From positions 2,728,001-2,792,000 of the forward strand of contig NZ_CP070950.1 of NCBI RefSeq assembly GCF_017084525.1: DNA of 64,000 bases, given 5' to 3'. Below, piece by piece: positions 10,344 to 19,203 of the stretch. How positions within the stretch are numbered: the first letter of the stretch is position 1; each line of letters opens with the position of its first letter. Both the position numbers and the translations under genes were made by a program. The DNA comes from Conexibacter sp. SYSU D00693 (GTDB taxonomy: Bacteria > Actinomycetota > Thermoleophilia > Solirubrobacterales > Solirubrobacteraceae). The notes under the pieces are model-generated. The model searched no databases and was not told the origin of the DNA. It saw only the letters and a list, made by a program, of their open reading frames with translations.

Positions 10344-11288
10344 ATGGCGCGTTCAGCGGTAGACGTCGTCGTGCCGGTGGCCGGCGACGCCGCGACGGTC
10401 CGCGCGCTCCTCTCACGGCTGTCGAGCCTCCCACGGATCGAGGGCGACACGGTGACGGTCGTGGACAACCGCGGCGTGGGCGTGGAGGACCCGCGGGTCG
10501 TCGTCGCGACCGCCCAGCGCTCGAGCTACTACGCGCGCAACCGCGGGGCCGAGCGCGGCCGCGCCCCGTGGATCCTCTTCCTCGACGCCGACGTGGTCGC
10601 CGCCCCCGACCACCTCGACCGGCTCCTGGCCACGGCCCCCGGCGAGCGCGTCGGCGTGCTGGCCGGCGCCGTGGCCGACGTGCCGCCCGAGCCCGACGCC
10701 GGCCCGGCGGTGCGCTGGGCGTGGGCCAAGGGCTCGATGTCCCAGGAGGTGACCCTCGGCCACGGCAGGTGGGCCTTCGCGCAGACCGCGAACTGCGCGG
10801 TGCGCCGCAGCGCCTTCGAGGCGGTCGGCGGCTTCGCCGAGGGCATCCGCAGCGGGGGCGACGCCGACCTCTGCTGGCGCCTGCGCGAGGCCGGCTGGGC
10901 GCTCGAGCGCCGTCCCGGCGCGGTCGTCGTGCACCACAACCGCACCACGGTCCGCGGCATGCTGCGCCAGCGCGCGCGCCACGGCTCGGGCGCCGCGTGG
11001 CTCGGCGCCCGGTGGCCCGGCGCGCTGCCCGCGCGGCGCTGGCCGGGGCTCCTGCTCTGGGGCGCACGCCGCGCGGCTGTGGGTGTCCGGGCGCTGGCAC
11101 GGGGCGACCGCGACGCCGCCGCCGAGGGCCTGCTCGACGGCCCCGCCGTGTGGGCCTTCGAGCTCGGGAGGTTGGTGCCCAATCGGGCACCCGCGGGTAC
11201 TCCGGGCCCATGGAGGAGACCAGCAGCAAGCGCGAGCGCGCGCAGGAGGAGCTCAAGCAGCTCGAGGACGACCCACCGAAGGACCTGA
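10344..11288 (+). CDS. Family 2 glycosyltransferase
   Basis: A 314-residue GT-A enzyme. The N-terminal strand DVVVPVAGDAATV is followed by VVDN, and the metal/nucleotide motif LFLDADVVAAP (DxD-like D-A-D) is near residue 80. An acceptor-side segment is GFAEGIRSGGDADLCWRLREAG (ED-like D). It is likely to transfer sugar from a nucleotide-sugar to a cell-envelope acceptor; donor and acceptor unknown. It diverges from the BNR gene. Its last ~79 nt overlap the start of the next small gene in another frame. The C-terminal Arg/Ser-rich tail lies in that overlap and may not be functional. Confidence 0.85.
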   Translation: MARSAVDVVVPVAGDAATVRALLSRLSSLPRIEGDTVTVVDNRGVGVEDPRVVVATAQRSSYYARNRGAERGRAPWILFLDADVVAAPDHLDRLLATAPGERVGVLAGAVADVPPEPDAGPAVRWAWAKGSMSQEVTLGHGRWAFAQTANCAVRRSAFEAVGGFAEGIRSGGDADLCWRLREAGWALERRPGAVVVHHNRTTVRGMLRQRARHGSGAAWLGARWPGALPARRWPGLLLWGARRAAVGVRALARGDRDAAAEGLLDGPAVWAFELGRLVPNRAPAGTPGPWRRPAASASARRRSSSSSRTTHRRT

Positions 11289-11536
11289 AGGACTGGCCCT
11301 CGGGCGACGCGAAGTACGAGACCTTCGGCGGCCGGGAGGGCGAGCACTCCTACGAGGAGGGGCCTGAGGCCAAGCTCGGGCCGTCGGGCGTCCAGCACCA
11401 CGAGGACGGCCGGGTGACGATCGACGGCGAGGAGGTCGACAACCCGGAGGACTTCAAGGGCGACCCCATCCCCGGCGGCCCGACGGACCCCGAGTCCCCG
11501 GCGCTCCCGGGCGAGGAGATCAAGCAGGACCGCTAG
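11210..11536 (+). CDS. Small acidic hydrophilic protein, unknown function
   Basis: The 108-residue protein begins MEETSSKRERAQEELKQLED. It is rich in Glu, Asp, Pro and Gly and has no hydrophobic segment, so it is probably largely disordered. The start codon lies inside the 3' end of the glycosyltransferase gene (79-nt overlap, different frame). The composition fits a real product rather than a shadow. I do not recognise a family. Confidence 0.6.
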   Translation: MEETSSKRERAQEELKQLEDDPPKDLKDWPSGDAKYETFGGREGEHSYEEGPEAKLGPSGVQHHEDGRVTIDGEEVDNPEDFKGDPIPGGPTDPESPALPGEEIKQDR

Positions 11537-12429
11537 CCGCGGTACGGGTCGGCGCGACCGGCCAGCCCGCGCACGCCCGGGAGGGCCAGCGCGGCCGCCA
11601 GCGCGCGGTCGCGCGGCGAGGGCGCCGCGACCTGTGCGGCCTCCGCGAGCGCCGCGCGGGCGCCGCGCGCGTCGCCGGCGCGCGCCAGGCCGCGGGCAAG
11701 CGCCCGCAGGTCCGCCGCGAGCACGCGGTCGCGCTGCGCGGGCGCGACGAGGTCGGCGTGCGCGCGGTGCACGCGCAGCTGCGAGCGCGCGAGCCCGGCG
11801 ACGTCGGCGGTCAGCCCGCCCGGGTGGCGGCGGTAGCGCACCCGCGCCTCGGGCACGGCGACGAGGCGGTGGCCGGTGCGGGCGACGCGCAGCCAGAGGT
11901 CCCAGTCCTCCGCCACCGGGACGGGCGCGAGGAAGCCGCCGGCGTCCCGCAGCGCGCGGCGGCGCAGGACGACCGACGACGTCGGGACCGGGTTGGCGGC
12001 GAAGAGCGCGACGGGGTCCAGCGGCCCGGCCGGCGGTGTGGCCCAGGTCTCCCCTGTCGGGCGCCCGTCGACCCCGACGACGGTCGCGCGGCCGAAGACG
12101 AGGCCGACCGCCGGGTCGTCCAGCGCCCGGCGCTGGGCCGCCAGCTTGCCCGGCTCCCAGACGTCGTCGGCGTCGCACAGCGCCACCAGGTCACAGTCCT
12201 CGGGCAGGTGCTCGAGCCCTGTGGCGCGAGCGCCCGCGGGCCCGCCGCGGGCGTCGCGGCGCACGAGGGTCACGTGCGGCGCGTGGTCGGGGTGCAGGAC
12301 GACCGCGGGGTCGGCCGCGTCGTCGACGACGACCACGGCGTCCGGGCGCTGCGCCAGCACCGCGTCGAGCGCCTCGGCCAGGAACGGCGCGAAGCCGCCC
12401 ACCGGCACGAGGACGCCGACGCCGGTCAC
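11533..12429 (-). CDS. Family 2 glycosyltransferase
   Basis: A 298-residue GT-A enzyme that starts TGVGVLVPVGGFAPFLAEAL, with the classic LVALCDADDVWEPGKLAAQ motif (DADD, ~96) and a later AEDWDLWLRVARTGH segment that supplies the catalytic base region. The C-terminal ~90 residues are helical and Ala/Arg-rich. The GTG start overlaps the TGA of the upstream CAP-domain gene by 4 nt (GTGA), so the two are translationally coupled. The stop meets the small gene ending at 11536 in a 4-nt convergent overlap. Acceptor unknown. Confidence 0.87.
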   Translation of the reverse strand: MTGVGVLVPVGGFAPFLAEALDAVLAQRPDAVVVVDDAADPAVVLHPDHAPHVTLVRRDARGGPAGARATGLEHLPEDCDLVALCDADDVWEPGKLAAQRRALDDPAVGLVFGRATVVGVDGRPTGETWATPPAGPLDPVALFAANPVPTSSVVLRRRALRDAGGFLAPVPVAEDWDLWLRVARTGHRLVAVPEARVRYRRHPGGLTADVAGLARSQLRVHRAHADLVAPAQRDRVLAADLRALARGLARAGDARGARAALAEAAQVAAPSPRDRALAAALALPGVRGLAGRADPYRG

Positions 12430-13691
12430 CCGCGGGGCGCGGGGCGGACGCGGACGTCGTGCGAGCTCGCGCCGAGGAAGAGCTCGCTCGCCGTCCCGAT
12501 GGAGGCCTTGGCCGTCAGGGTGCCGATGCCGCCGGGACGGCTGAGGACGACCGCGAAGCGCCCGCCCTCGACCGTGCGCACCGCCGCGCGCTTCACGCGC
12601 GAGCCGCGGCGCAGCTGGACGACCAGCCGCCGGCCGGCGAGCGCCGGCGTGAGGCGCCCGGCGACGCGCACGCGCGCGGTGCCGCGGATGCGTCGCGCGC
12701 TCGTGACGCGCAGCTGCGCGTCGGGCCGCAGCTGCTCCGTCGCCGTCGTGCGCCCGTCGCTGGCGGTGACCGTGACCGTCGTGCGGACGGGCACGCCGAT
12801 GACGTGCAGGACGGTGCCCGTGGGGGCCTGCGGGATCGCGACGGGCGGATGGGCCTCGACCGTGACCGGGCCGAACGCGTCGCGCGCCTGGACCTCGAGC
12901 TGGGCGCCCGCCGGCGCGTAGACCCCGAGGCCGAGACGGGTGCCCGAGGAGAAGCGCGCGAGCGGGTCGGTCGCGAAGCTCACCGGGGGCGCGACGCCCG
13001 GCACGCCGCCGATCGGGGTCTGCGTCCCGTCCGGGGCGCTCGCGACGACCTGCGTGCCGGCCGGCGCCGGCGCCGGCGCGCCGAGGGCGGGGGTGGCCGC
13101 GGGGACGTCGGCGCTGTCGGGCGTCGGCGCGCGGGGGCAGGACGCGGTGCTGTCGGCGGCGCCCCCCGGGTCGGTGGCGCCGGCGCGCCGGCCGAGGTCC
13201 AGCACCCAGCGCGACCCGCCGCCCGAGCCGGCGATCCCGACGCCGCCCTGCGCCACGCCCCGCTGCAGGACGTCGGTGCAGTGCGTCGCGCTGCGCATCC
13301 AGGCGCTGACGACGTCGCGCGGGGTGCTGCGGTAGGCGACGATGACCTCGGCCCAGACCTCGGCGTCGTAGCCCGCCGCCCGCAGCCGCTCGCGCACGCG
13401 GTCGCCGCCGGGGTCGGCGGCGGAGCCGTGGCCGAGGTAGCCCTTGGCGACCATGTCCTCGGCGTGGCCCTGCGCCGCGGCCTGGAGCTGGCCGTCCACG
13501 ACCAGGTCCGGCACCCGCGCGACGCGCCGCTCCCGGTTGACGAGGCACAGGACGGCGTCGCGCGCGCGGGGCGACGTCGCGCTGTCGTCCGCCCCCACGC
13601 AGGTCAGCGGCGCCGCGCCCGCAGGCTGGGCGAGGGCCAGCGTGACGCCGGCCGCCGCGACGGCGAAGAGCCCCCTGACCCACACGGCCAA
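12426..13691 (-). CDS. Secreted CAP-domain (SCP/PR1) protein
   Basis: The 421-residue protein has a signal peptide (VRGLFAVAAAGVTLALAQPAGA) and then a CAP domain at ~30-170. Visible blocks are LCLVNRERR, LQAAAQGHAEDMV, GYLGHG, VWAEVI, VSAWMRSATHCTDVLQ and GVGIAGSGGGSRWVLDLG, close to the bacterial CAP consensus with the HAEDM, E and SxxH residues. A Pro/Ala-rich linker (~180-235) leads to two beta-rich modules. Bacterial CAP proteins are extracellular and their chemistry is usually unknown. The called start is TTG 13691; GTG 13685 is equally possible and would keep the signal peptide. Confidence 0.85.
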   Translation of the reverse strand: MAVWVRGLFAVAAAGVTLALAQPAGAAPLTCVGADDSATSPRARDAVLCLVNRERRVARVPDLVVDGQLQAAAQGHAEDMVAKGYLGHGSAADPGGDRVRERLRAAGYDAEVWAEVIVAYRSTPRDVVSAWMRSATHCTDVLQRGVAQGGVGIAGSGGGSRWVLDLGRRAGATDPGGAADSTASCPRAPTPDSADVPAATPALGAPAPAPAGTQVVASAPDGTQTPIGGVPGVAPPVSFATDPLARFSSGTRLGLGVYAPAGAQLEVQARDAFGPVTVEAHPPVAIPQAPTGTVLHVIGVPVRTTVTVTASDGRTTATEQLRPDAQLRVTSARRIRGTARVRVAGRLTPALAGRRLVVQLRRGSRVKRAAVRTVEGGRFAVVLSRPGGIGTLTAKASIGTASELFLGASSHDVRVRPAPRG

Positions 13692-13733
13692 GGACCGTAG
13701 CGGAGCACTGCGCCGGATCGTGTCGCCAACGCG

Positions 13734-14882
13734 TCAAGCGGAGGCGGGCGCCGGCGCCAGGTCGCGCGCCGGGTCGATCCCCCACCGCTCGGCCAGCGCC
13801 TCGAGCTCGGCGTCGAGCTCCCAGCGGTCGGGCAGCGCGTCGCCGGCGTGGTCGGGCGCGGCGCCCTTCAGCGTCATCGACCCGGTGTTGTCGCCGATGG
13901 CGCGCACCTCGTCGACCTCCTCGGCGCTGAGCGGCGAGGGGACCGTGACGGCGGCGAGCTCCTCGCGCTTGGCCTCGACCGGCTTGGCGTCCTCGCCCGC
14001 CTCCTGGATGAGGGTCGGCACGACGGTCCGCACCGGCTCGTGGGCGAGGTTCCAGGCGCACGCGAGCTGGAGGGGCGAGAGGCCGTGGCGCTGTGCGATG
14101 GGCGCGAGCCGATCGAGCTTGGCCGCCCCCGCCTCGACCCAGCCCTGGGGGCGGAAGCCGCGGTGGTCGTAGCGCGGGAAGTCGTGGCCCGGGCGCACGT
14201 CGCCGTGGAAGATCCCGCCGTAGTCGACGACGCGCGTGATGAGCTGGACGTCGTGGCGCTGGGCGGCGGGCAGCACGAGCTCGCCGGGCCACGGCTCCAG
14301 CGGGTTGAGGATCACCATCGCCCAGTCGATGAGCGCGCCGAAGCGTTCGAAGCAGGCGATGACGTCGAGCGTGAAGCCGTTGGCGGGGCCGGGCGCGACG
14401 CCGAGCATCCGCGTCAGACCGGCCTCCTTGAGCCCCGCCATGCCCTCCTCCCACACCGCCGGGTGCGTGTAGCCCGTGCGGTCGGGGTTGTGGAGGAGCA
14501 GGAGGTCGAAGCGGTCGGCGCCCAGGCGCTCGAGGCTCGCCTCGGTGGCGCGGCGCAGGTAGGCGGCGTAGCCCTCGGGGCCGCGCAGCCGCGGGTCGGT
14601 GAACCGCGGGAAGCCCTTGGCCCCCTCGCGCTCGCCGTCCACGAAGTCGTGGCCCACGGCCCCGACGAGGCAGTAGGCGTCGCGGTCCAGGCCCTCGAGC
14701 GCGCGGCCCAGGACACGGTCGGCCTCGCCCTGCCCGTAGGTGTCGGCGGTGATGACCGTGCGGATGCGCTCGTCGGGCCGCAGGAGCGCGACGAGCCGCT
14801 CGTCGTCCACGGGCTCGCCGAAGTGCATGAAGCGCCCGCCGGACCAGGTGCCGAGCGCCGTCGTGGTCGGGTCCAACGCCAT
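13734..14882 (-). CDS. Aldo/keto reductase
   Basis: A 382-residue NADPH-dependent (beta/alpha)8 oxidoreductase. Recognisable parts are the strand with D and Y (TADTYGQGEADRVLGRAL), the RFDLLLLHNPD strand, and LSPLQLACAWNLAHEPVRTVVPTLIQEAG, which forms the C-terminal cofactor-binding region. A C-terminal tail of ~60 residues (from GAAPDHAGDALPDRWELD) is longer than in the core family. It stands alone, divergent from the lipoprotein gene at 14907. Substrate unknown. Confidence 0.87.
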   Translation of the reverse strand: MALDPTTTALGTWSGGRFMHFGEPVDDERLVALLRPDERIRTVITADTYGQGEADRVLGRALEGLDRDAYCLVGAVGHDFVDGEREGAKGFPRFTDPRLRGPEGYAAYLRRATEASLERLGADRFDLLLLHNPDRTGYTHPAVWEEGMAGLKEAGLTRMLGVAPGPANGFTLDVIACFERFGALIDWAMVILNPLEPWPGELVLPAAQRHDVQLITRVVDYGGIFHGDVRPGHDFPRYDHRGFRPQGWVEAGAAKLDRLAPIAQRHGLSPLQLACAWNLAHEPVRTVVPTLIQEAGEDAKPVEAKREELAAVTVPSPLSAEEVDEVRAIGDNTGSMTLKGAAPDHAGDALPDRWELDAELEALAERWGIDPARDLAPAPASA

Positions 14883-14906
14883 GGCCCCGAGAGTAGAGTG
14901 CGCGCG

Positions 14907-15362
14907 ATGTCCCGCGCGCTCGCCCTCGCCGCGACCGTCCTCGCGCTCGTCGCCGCCGGCTGCGGTGGCGGGGCCGACAAGGACGAGTACACGTCCGGCT
15001 TCAACCGGGTCGACGACCGGCTGCAGCGCACGATGCAGTCGATCAGCACCGACCTCAGCGCCTCGACCGACACGACGCTCATCGCGCGGCGCCTCGACAC
15101 CGGCGCGGCGGCGCTCGACCAGGCCGCCGAGGACCTCGACGAGCTCGACGTGCCCGACGACATCGCCAAGCAGCACGACGACATCGTCGACGGCGTGGGC
15201 GACATCGCCGACGTCTTCCGCAAGGCCGCTGGCGAGGCGCGCCAGAAGGACACGCGCCGGCTCGTGCGCACGATCCAGGGCGTCGAGAGCTCCGAGGCCG
15301 CCAAGAAGGTCGACGCCGCGGAGAAGGCGATCCGCGGCAAGGGCTACGAGATCCGGCGCTGA
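14907..15362 (+). CDS. Small lipoprotein, unknown function
   Basis: The 151-residue protein has a type II signal peptide MSRALALAATVLALVAAGCG with lipobox VAAGC, so it is predicted to be anchored to the outer face of the membrane through Cys19. The rest is a charged, alpha-helical segment (roughly residues 28-150) with heptad-like spacing, probably a helical bundle. It is divergent from the aldo/keto reductase with a 24-nt gap. No family recognised. Confidence 0.75.
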   Translation: MSRALALAATVLALVAAGCGGGADKDEYTSGFNRVDDRLQRTMQSISTDLSASTDTTLIARRLDTGAAALDQAAEDLDELDVPDDIAKQHDDIVDGVGDIADVFRKAAGEARQKDTRRLVRTIQGVESSEAAKKVDAAEKAIRGKGYEIRR

Positions 15363-15420
15363 GCGCCTGGCGGCGGACGCGCGCGTGTGGCGGCGCCCCG
15401 CTTCGGGCACGCCGTCCCTC

Positions 15421-15804
15421 GTGTCCCAGGAGCAGGTGTGGCAGCTGGACCCCGAGCCGTCCTCGGCGGCGGAGGCCCGGCGTCTCGTGCGCACCCTCGG
15501 CCTGCGCCACCACGCCTGCCGGCGCTCCGAGCTCCTCGTCACCGAGCTCGTCGGCAACGCGGTGCACCACGCGGGGCTCGCCGACGGCGACCGGATCGAG
15601 GTCGCCGTCGAGGAGCGCCCCGACGCGGGGCGCCTGCACGTCGAGGTCTCCGACCCGGGCCCCGGGTTCGACCCCGAGAGCCCGGCCGACCACCAGGACG
15701 GGGAGCTGCACCTCGGCCTGCAGCTCCTCGAGCGCCTCAGCGACGCGTGGGGCGTGCGCCGGGCCGAGGGGCGCACGCGCGTCTGGTTCGAGCTCGCCCT
15801 CTAG
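15421..15804 (+). CDS. RsbW-like ATP-binding anti-sigma/serine kinase
   Basis: A 127-residue stand-alone HATPase_c domain of the GHKL superfamily. The N box is ELLVTELVGNAVHHAG, the G1 box VSDPGPGFDPESP and the G2-like segment LGLQLLERLSDAWGV. Proteins of this kind phosphorylate anti-anti-sigma factors or bind sigma factors in actinobacteria. GTG 15421 is preferred because the domain begins soon after; an upstream in-frame GTG at 15385 is possible. A partner SpoIIE-type phosphatase is at 61020, but linkage is not shown. Confidence 0.8.
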   Translation: MSQEQVWQLDPEPSSAAEARRLVRTLGLRHHACRRSELLVTELVGNAVHHAGLADGDRIEVAVEERPDAGRLHVEVSDPGPGFDPESPADHQDGELHLGLQLLERLSDAWGVRRAEGRTRVWFELAL

Positions 15805-17087
15805 GCGGGCTGGGCCACCGGCACGCGCTCGTCGACCCCGGCCTCGGTGGAGATCAGGATCGCGCCCTCGCCCGTGGGGTAGGCCTCCTCGCCGTGGTGG
15901 ACGAGGTCCATGCCGACGGCCTCCTCGCGGGCCGGCCCGCGCAGCGGCATCAGCGCGCCGAGGACCTTGAGCAGCACCCACGTCATGCCGAACGCGTAGG
16001 CCGGCGCGACGACGGCGGCGAGCGCCTGCTCGCCGAGCTGCGCCGCGTCGCCGAAGACGAGGCCGTCGGCCACGCCGTTCCAGTCGGCCTGCGCGAAGAA
16101 GCCGATGAAGAGGATGCCGGTGAGCCCGGCGATGCCGTGGGCGGCCAGCACGTCGAGCGTCTCGTCGACGCGCGTGCGGGGGCGCCAGGCGATCGCGGCG
16201 TAGCACGGGAACGTCGCGACGACGCCGAGGACCATCGCCCAGCCCGGGCTCAGGAAGCCCGCCGACGGGGTGATCGCCACGCAGCCGACGATGACCGCGG
16301 TGGCCGCGCCGATCGCCGTGACCTGGCGCGAGCGGATGAGGTCCAGCACGAACCACGTGACGAGCGTGACGGCCGGGGTCAGCAGCGTGTTGACGAAGCC
16401 CAGCACGCCGGCGTTGTCGGTCGAGAAGCCCGAGCCGCCGTTGAAGCCGAACCAGCCGAACCACAGCAGGCCCGCGCCGACCAGGACGTACATCGCGTTG
16501 TGGGGCAGCAGCGCCTGACGGCCGTAGTCCTTGCGGGCGCCGACCACGAGCGCGGCGGCCAGGGCGGAGAAGCCCGAGCCCATCTCGACCGGGACGCCGC
16601 CCGCGAAGTCCAGCGTGCCCTGCTCCTGCAGCCAGCCGCCGCCGAAGGCCCAGTGGGCGAGCACGGCGTAGACGAGCACCGACCACAGCGCGGCGAAGAC
16701 GAGGAACGGCACGAAGCGCATGCGCTCGACGACCGCCCCCGCGACCAGGGCGGTGGTGATGATGCAGAAGGTGGCCTGGAAGGCCATGAAGAGGATGTGC
16801 GGGATCGTCGTGCCGTCGCGCGGCTCGAACGTCACGCCGTCGAGGAACGCGTGGCCGAGGCCGCCGACGATCGGGCCGTCGCCGTCGAAGGCCAGCGAGT
16901 AGCCGACGACCGCCCAGGTGATGACCGCCACGCCGATCGCGGCGAGGCACATCATGAAGGTGTTCAGCGTGTTCTTCTCGCGCACGAGGCCCGCGTAGAA
17001 GAGCCCCAGCGCCGGCGTCATGAGCAGGACGAGCGCCGTCGCCGCGAGCATCCAGGCGGTGTCGCCCGCGTTGATCTCCGGCGTCAT
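15801..17087 (-). CDS. amt: Ammonium transporter
   Basis: A 428-residue Amt/MEP/Rh channel with about eleven membrane helices. Conserved parts are GDTAWMLAATALVLLMTPALG at the N-terminus, the FYAGLVR loop, LAHWAFGGGWL, FGWFGFNGGSG and the twin-His region (PHNAMYVLVG and DVLAAHGIAGLTGIL). The C-terminal cytoplasmic tail contains EEAVGMDLVHHGEEAY, which contacts PII in this family. The ATG overlaps the glnB stop by 4 nt (ATGA), so the gene is translationally coupled to glnB and probably co-regulated with nitrogen supply. Confidence 0.95.
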   Translation of the reverse strand: MTPEINAGDTAWMLAATALVLLMTPALGLFYAGLVREKNTLNTFMMCLAAIGVAVITWAVVGYSLAFDGDGPIVGGLGHAFLDGVTFEPRDGTTIPHILFMAFQATFCIITTALVAGAVVERMRFVPFLVFAALWSVLVYAVLAHWAFGGGWLQEQGTLDFAGGVPVEMGSGFSALAAALVVGARKDYGRQALLPHNAMYVLVGAGLLWFGWFGFNGGSGFSTDNAGVLGFVNTLLTPAVTLVTWFVLDLIRSRQVTAIGAATAVIVGCVAITPSAGFLSPGWAMVLGVVATFPCYAAIAWRPRTRVDETLDVLAAHGIAGLTGILFIGFFAQADWNGVADGLVFGDAAQLGEQALAAVVAPAYAFGMTWVLLKVLGALMPLRGPAREEAVGMDLVHHGEEAYPTGEGAILISTEAGVDERVPVAQPA

Positions 17088-17443
17088 CGCGCGGCCCCCA
17101 CCGGCGTCACGGCGCCGTGGTCGGTCTCGCCGGTGCGGATGCGCACCGCGCGCTCGAGCGGGACCACGAAGATCTTGCCGTCGCCGACCTCGCCGGTCCG
17201 GCCGCCCTCGCACAGCGCCTCGATCGTCGGCTCGACGAACTCGTCGGAGACGGCGACCTCGAAGCGCACCTTGTCGGCCAGGCCGACCTTCACCCGCGTG
17301 CCGCGGTAGGTCTCGACGCGGTCGAGCTCCCCACCGTGGCCCAGGATCTTCGTCATGGACACGCCGCGCACGTCGGCGCGGTAGAGGGCCTCGAGGACGT
17401 CGTTGGCCTTCTCCGGCCGCACGATCCCGATCACGAGCTTCAT
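17084..17443 (-). CDS. glnB: PII signal transduction protein, T-loop Tyr51 replaced by Val
   Basis: The 119-residue protein senses 2-oxoglutarate and ATP/ADP and, given its position, gates the Amt channel. It keeps the PII fold and the C-terminal signature TGEVGDGKIFVVPLERAVRI (83-102). The T-loop reads GGELDRVETYRGTRVKV: Tyr46 is present, but residue 51, the Tyr that is uridylylated or adenylylated in many PII proteins, is Val. Residue 39 is Glu instead of Gln. Control by covalent modification at 51 is therefore not possible. It is first in the glnB-amt pair. Confidence 0.93.
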   Translation of the reverse strand: MKLVIGIVRPEKANDVLEALYRADVRGVSMTKILGHGGELDRVETYRGTRVKVGLADKVRFEVAVSDEFVEPTIEALCEGGRTGEVGDGKIFVVPLERAVRIRTGETDHGAVTPVGAAR

Positions 17444-17572
17444 GCCGGGCGATCCTCCCCGCGCGACGCTGCGGCGCCCTTGGCCCTGTGGACAAGATCC
17501 CCTTGGACCGGTTGTACAAGTGGCGTAGGACCGTCGGTCGGGGTGCGAGGACGGCGTAGGCTGCGTGCGCCC

Positions 17573-17646
17573 GGGCGGTTAGCTCAGCCGGCTAGAGCGC
17601 CTGCCTTACAAGCAGGAGGTCACAGGTTCGAACCCTGTACCGCCCA
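17573..17646 (+). tRNA. tRNA-Val(TAC)
   Basis: A complete cloverleaf: acceptor GGGCGGT / ACCGCCC, D arm AGCTCAGCCGGCTAGAGC, anticodon loop CTTACAA giving TAC, and T arm ACAGGTTCGAACCCTGT, with discriminator A. CCA is not encoded. Confidence 0.96.
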
Positions 17647-17735
17647 TGCCCGCGACCACCCTGTCCGTCGGCAGGCCGTCACGCACCGACCGTCAGCCCT
17701 GCGTGGACGTTCGCGGCGTCTGGGAAGGTGCGGCC

Positions 17736-19173
17736 ATGAGGAGACGTGGGGCGGCGTGCGTCGCGCTGGCGGCGTGTGCGCTGGCCGGGTCGGTCGGGAC
17801 GGCCAGCGCGAGCGAGCTCGTCGAGATCACGATCCCCGCGCGTGCCGGCGAGGTCGGCGACCAGTGGCTGCCGCGCTACGACGGTCCTCCCCGCGCCAAG
17901 GTGCTCCTGCCCGACGGCTACGACCCGGCCAGGTCCTACCCGCTGCTGCTGCTCCTCGTGGGCCTCCAGAGCACCTACTCGGACTGGTCGGACCCGGGTC
18001 AGGGCGAGATCGAGGAGACCGCCCGGCACTTCCCCGGGATCATCGTCATGCCCGAGGGCGCCGACGGGTGGTACACGGACTGGTGGAACAAGGGCCGCCG
18101 CGGCGACCCCGCGTGGGAGAGCTACGTGCTCGACCAGGTCATCCCTCAGGTGCTCGAGCGCTACAGGATCCGGCCCGAGCGCCGCTACCACGCGATCGCG
18201 GGCGTCTCGATGGGCGGCCTCGGCACCGCGTACCTCGGAGGGAGGCTGCCGGGGTTCTTCGGCTCGGTCGCGGTCATCTCAGGCCTCGTCGACCTCGCCC
18301 TCCTGCCCGTCGGCGAAGGGGCGGTCCAGTCGCTCATCGGCCAGCTCGGCGCGGGCGCGCCGATCGACCTGCAAGCCGTCGAGGGACCGCCGGGCGGCTT
18401 CTACGAGGTCGGCCACAACCCGGTCCGCCTGGCCGCGAACCTCGCACAGTCGGGTGTTCATGACCACCGGCAACGGCCTCCCCGCCCCGAACAGCGGCCT
18501 CGGGGGGTGGGACCAGGTGGCCGAAGGGGCGATCATCCACCCCGCCTCCAACAACTACGCCGCCGCACTGCGCAACGCCGGCGTGGAGCTCACCTACCGG
18601 GTGCACCGTGGCTACCACGACTGGCCGAACTTCCGTGACGAGCTTCGCGAGGCGATCGCGTGGGGCCTCTTCGAGCCGGTGGCCGAGACCAGCAACGCCT
18701 GGGTCAACGACACCGTGGCCACCCACGGCCGGCTCTGGGAGCTCGCGTACCGCTTCGATGCCCCTCCGGAGCGGGTGGTGCGCTTCCGTCGGCGAGGCGA
18801 CACGCTCTCGGTGAGCTCGGCCGGCGCGCCGGTGACCATCACCACAGCGGGTGGGTGCGTGCTGCGCGTCGCCACGCCAGGGCAGGTCGAGGTGCCCGGG
18901 GCGCCCTGCGCGAGGCTCTCGCTGCGTGCCCGTCCCCGAGTCCTGCGGGCGGGCCGCCCGACGCGCCTGCGAGCCGCCGTCACGCCAGCGGTGGCGGGGG
19001 TCCGCGTGCAGCTCGGCGAGCAGCGCGCGACGACGGACGACCGGGGCGTGGCGATCCTGCGGGTGTGCGTCTCGCGCCCGGGACGCCGGAAGGTGCGCGG
19101 CACCCGGGAGCACGTCCTGCCGGCCGTCACGCACGTCCGTGCGGTCGGCCGACGAGCACGCTGTGCGACCTGA
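17736..19173 (+). pseudogene. Secreted esterase (Ag85/esterase-D type), disrupted by a frameshift
   Basis: The first part, from ATG 17736, has a signal peptide (MRRRGAACVALAACALAG..., cleaved near ASA) and an alpha/beta-hydrolase domain with VLLPDGYDPARSYPLLLLLV, the nucleophile elbow AGVSMGGLGTAYL and GFFGSVAVISG. After NLAQS (about 18451) the frame is lost and stops at 18638. The rest of the domain continues in the +1 frame as VFMTTGNGLPAPNSG, with the catalytic-His region RGYHDWPNFRDEL, and then a C-terminal Ig-like domain ending at 19173. Dropping one G from the GGG at 18452-18454 restores one ~478-residue protein. This is either a recent mutation or a read error. Confidence 0.8.
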
Positions 19174-19203
19174 GCACGATCGGACGGGCCGGCGGACAGA
19201 CGC

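Noticed and set aside
8053-11256. 1,067-residue version of the BNR protein starting at 11256
   Set aside because: The first ~335 residues are a shadow of the glycosyltransferase. A TAGGAGG site and signal peptide mark ATG 10251.
11533-14454. One 973-residue minus-strand protein covering the glycosyltransferase and the CAP gene
   Set aside because: The glycosyltransferase begins at GTG 12429 with a 4-nt overlap with the CAP gene stop. Upstream residues are a shadow frame of the CAP gene.
14740-15420. N-terminal extension of the RsbW-like protein to 14740
   Set aside because: It would overlap the whole lipoprotein gene in another frame, and the extra sequence has no domain.
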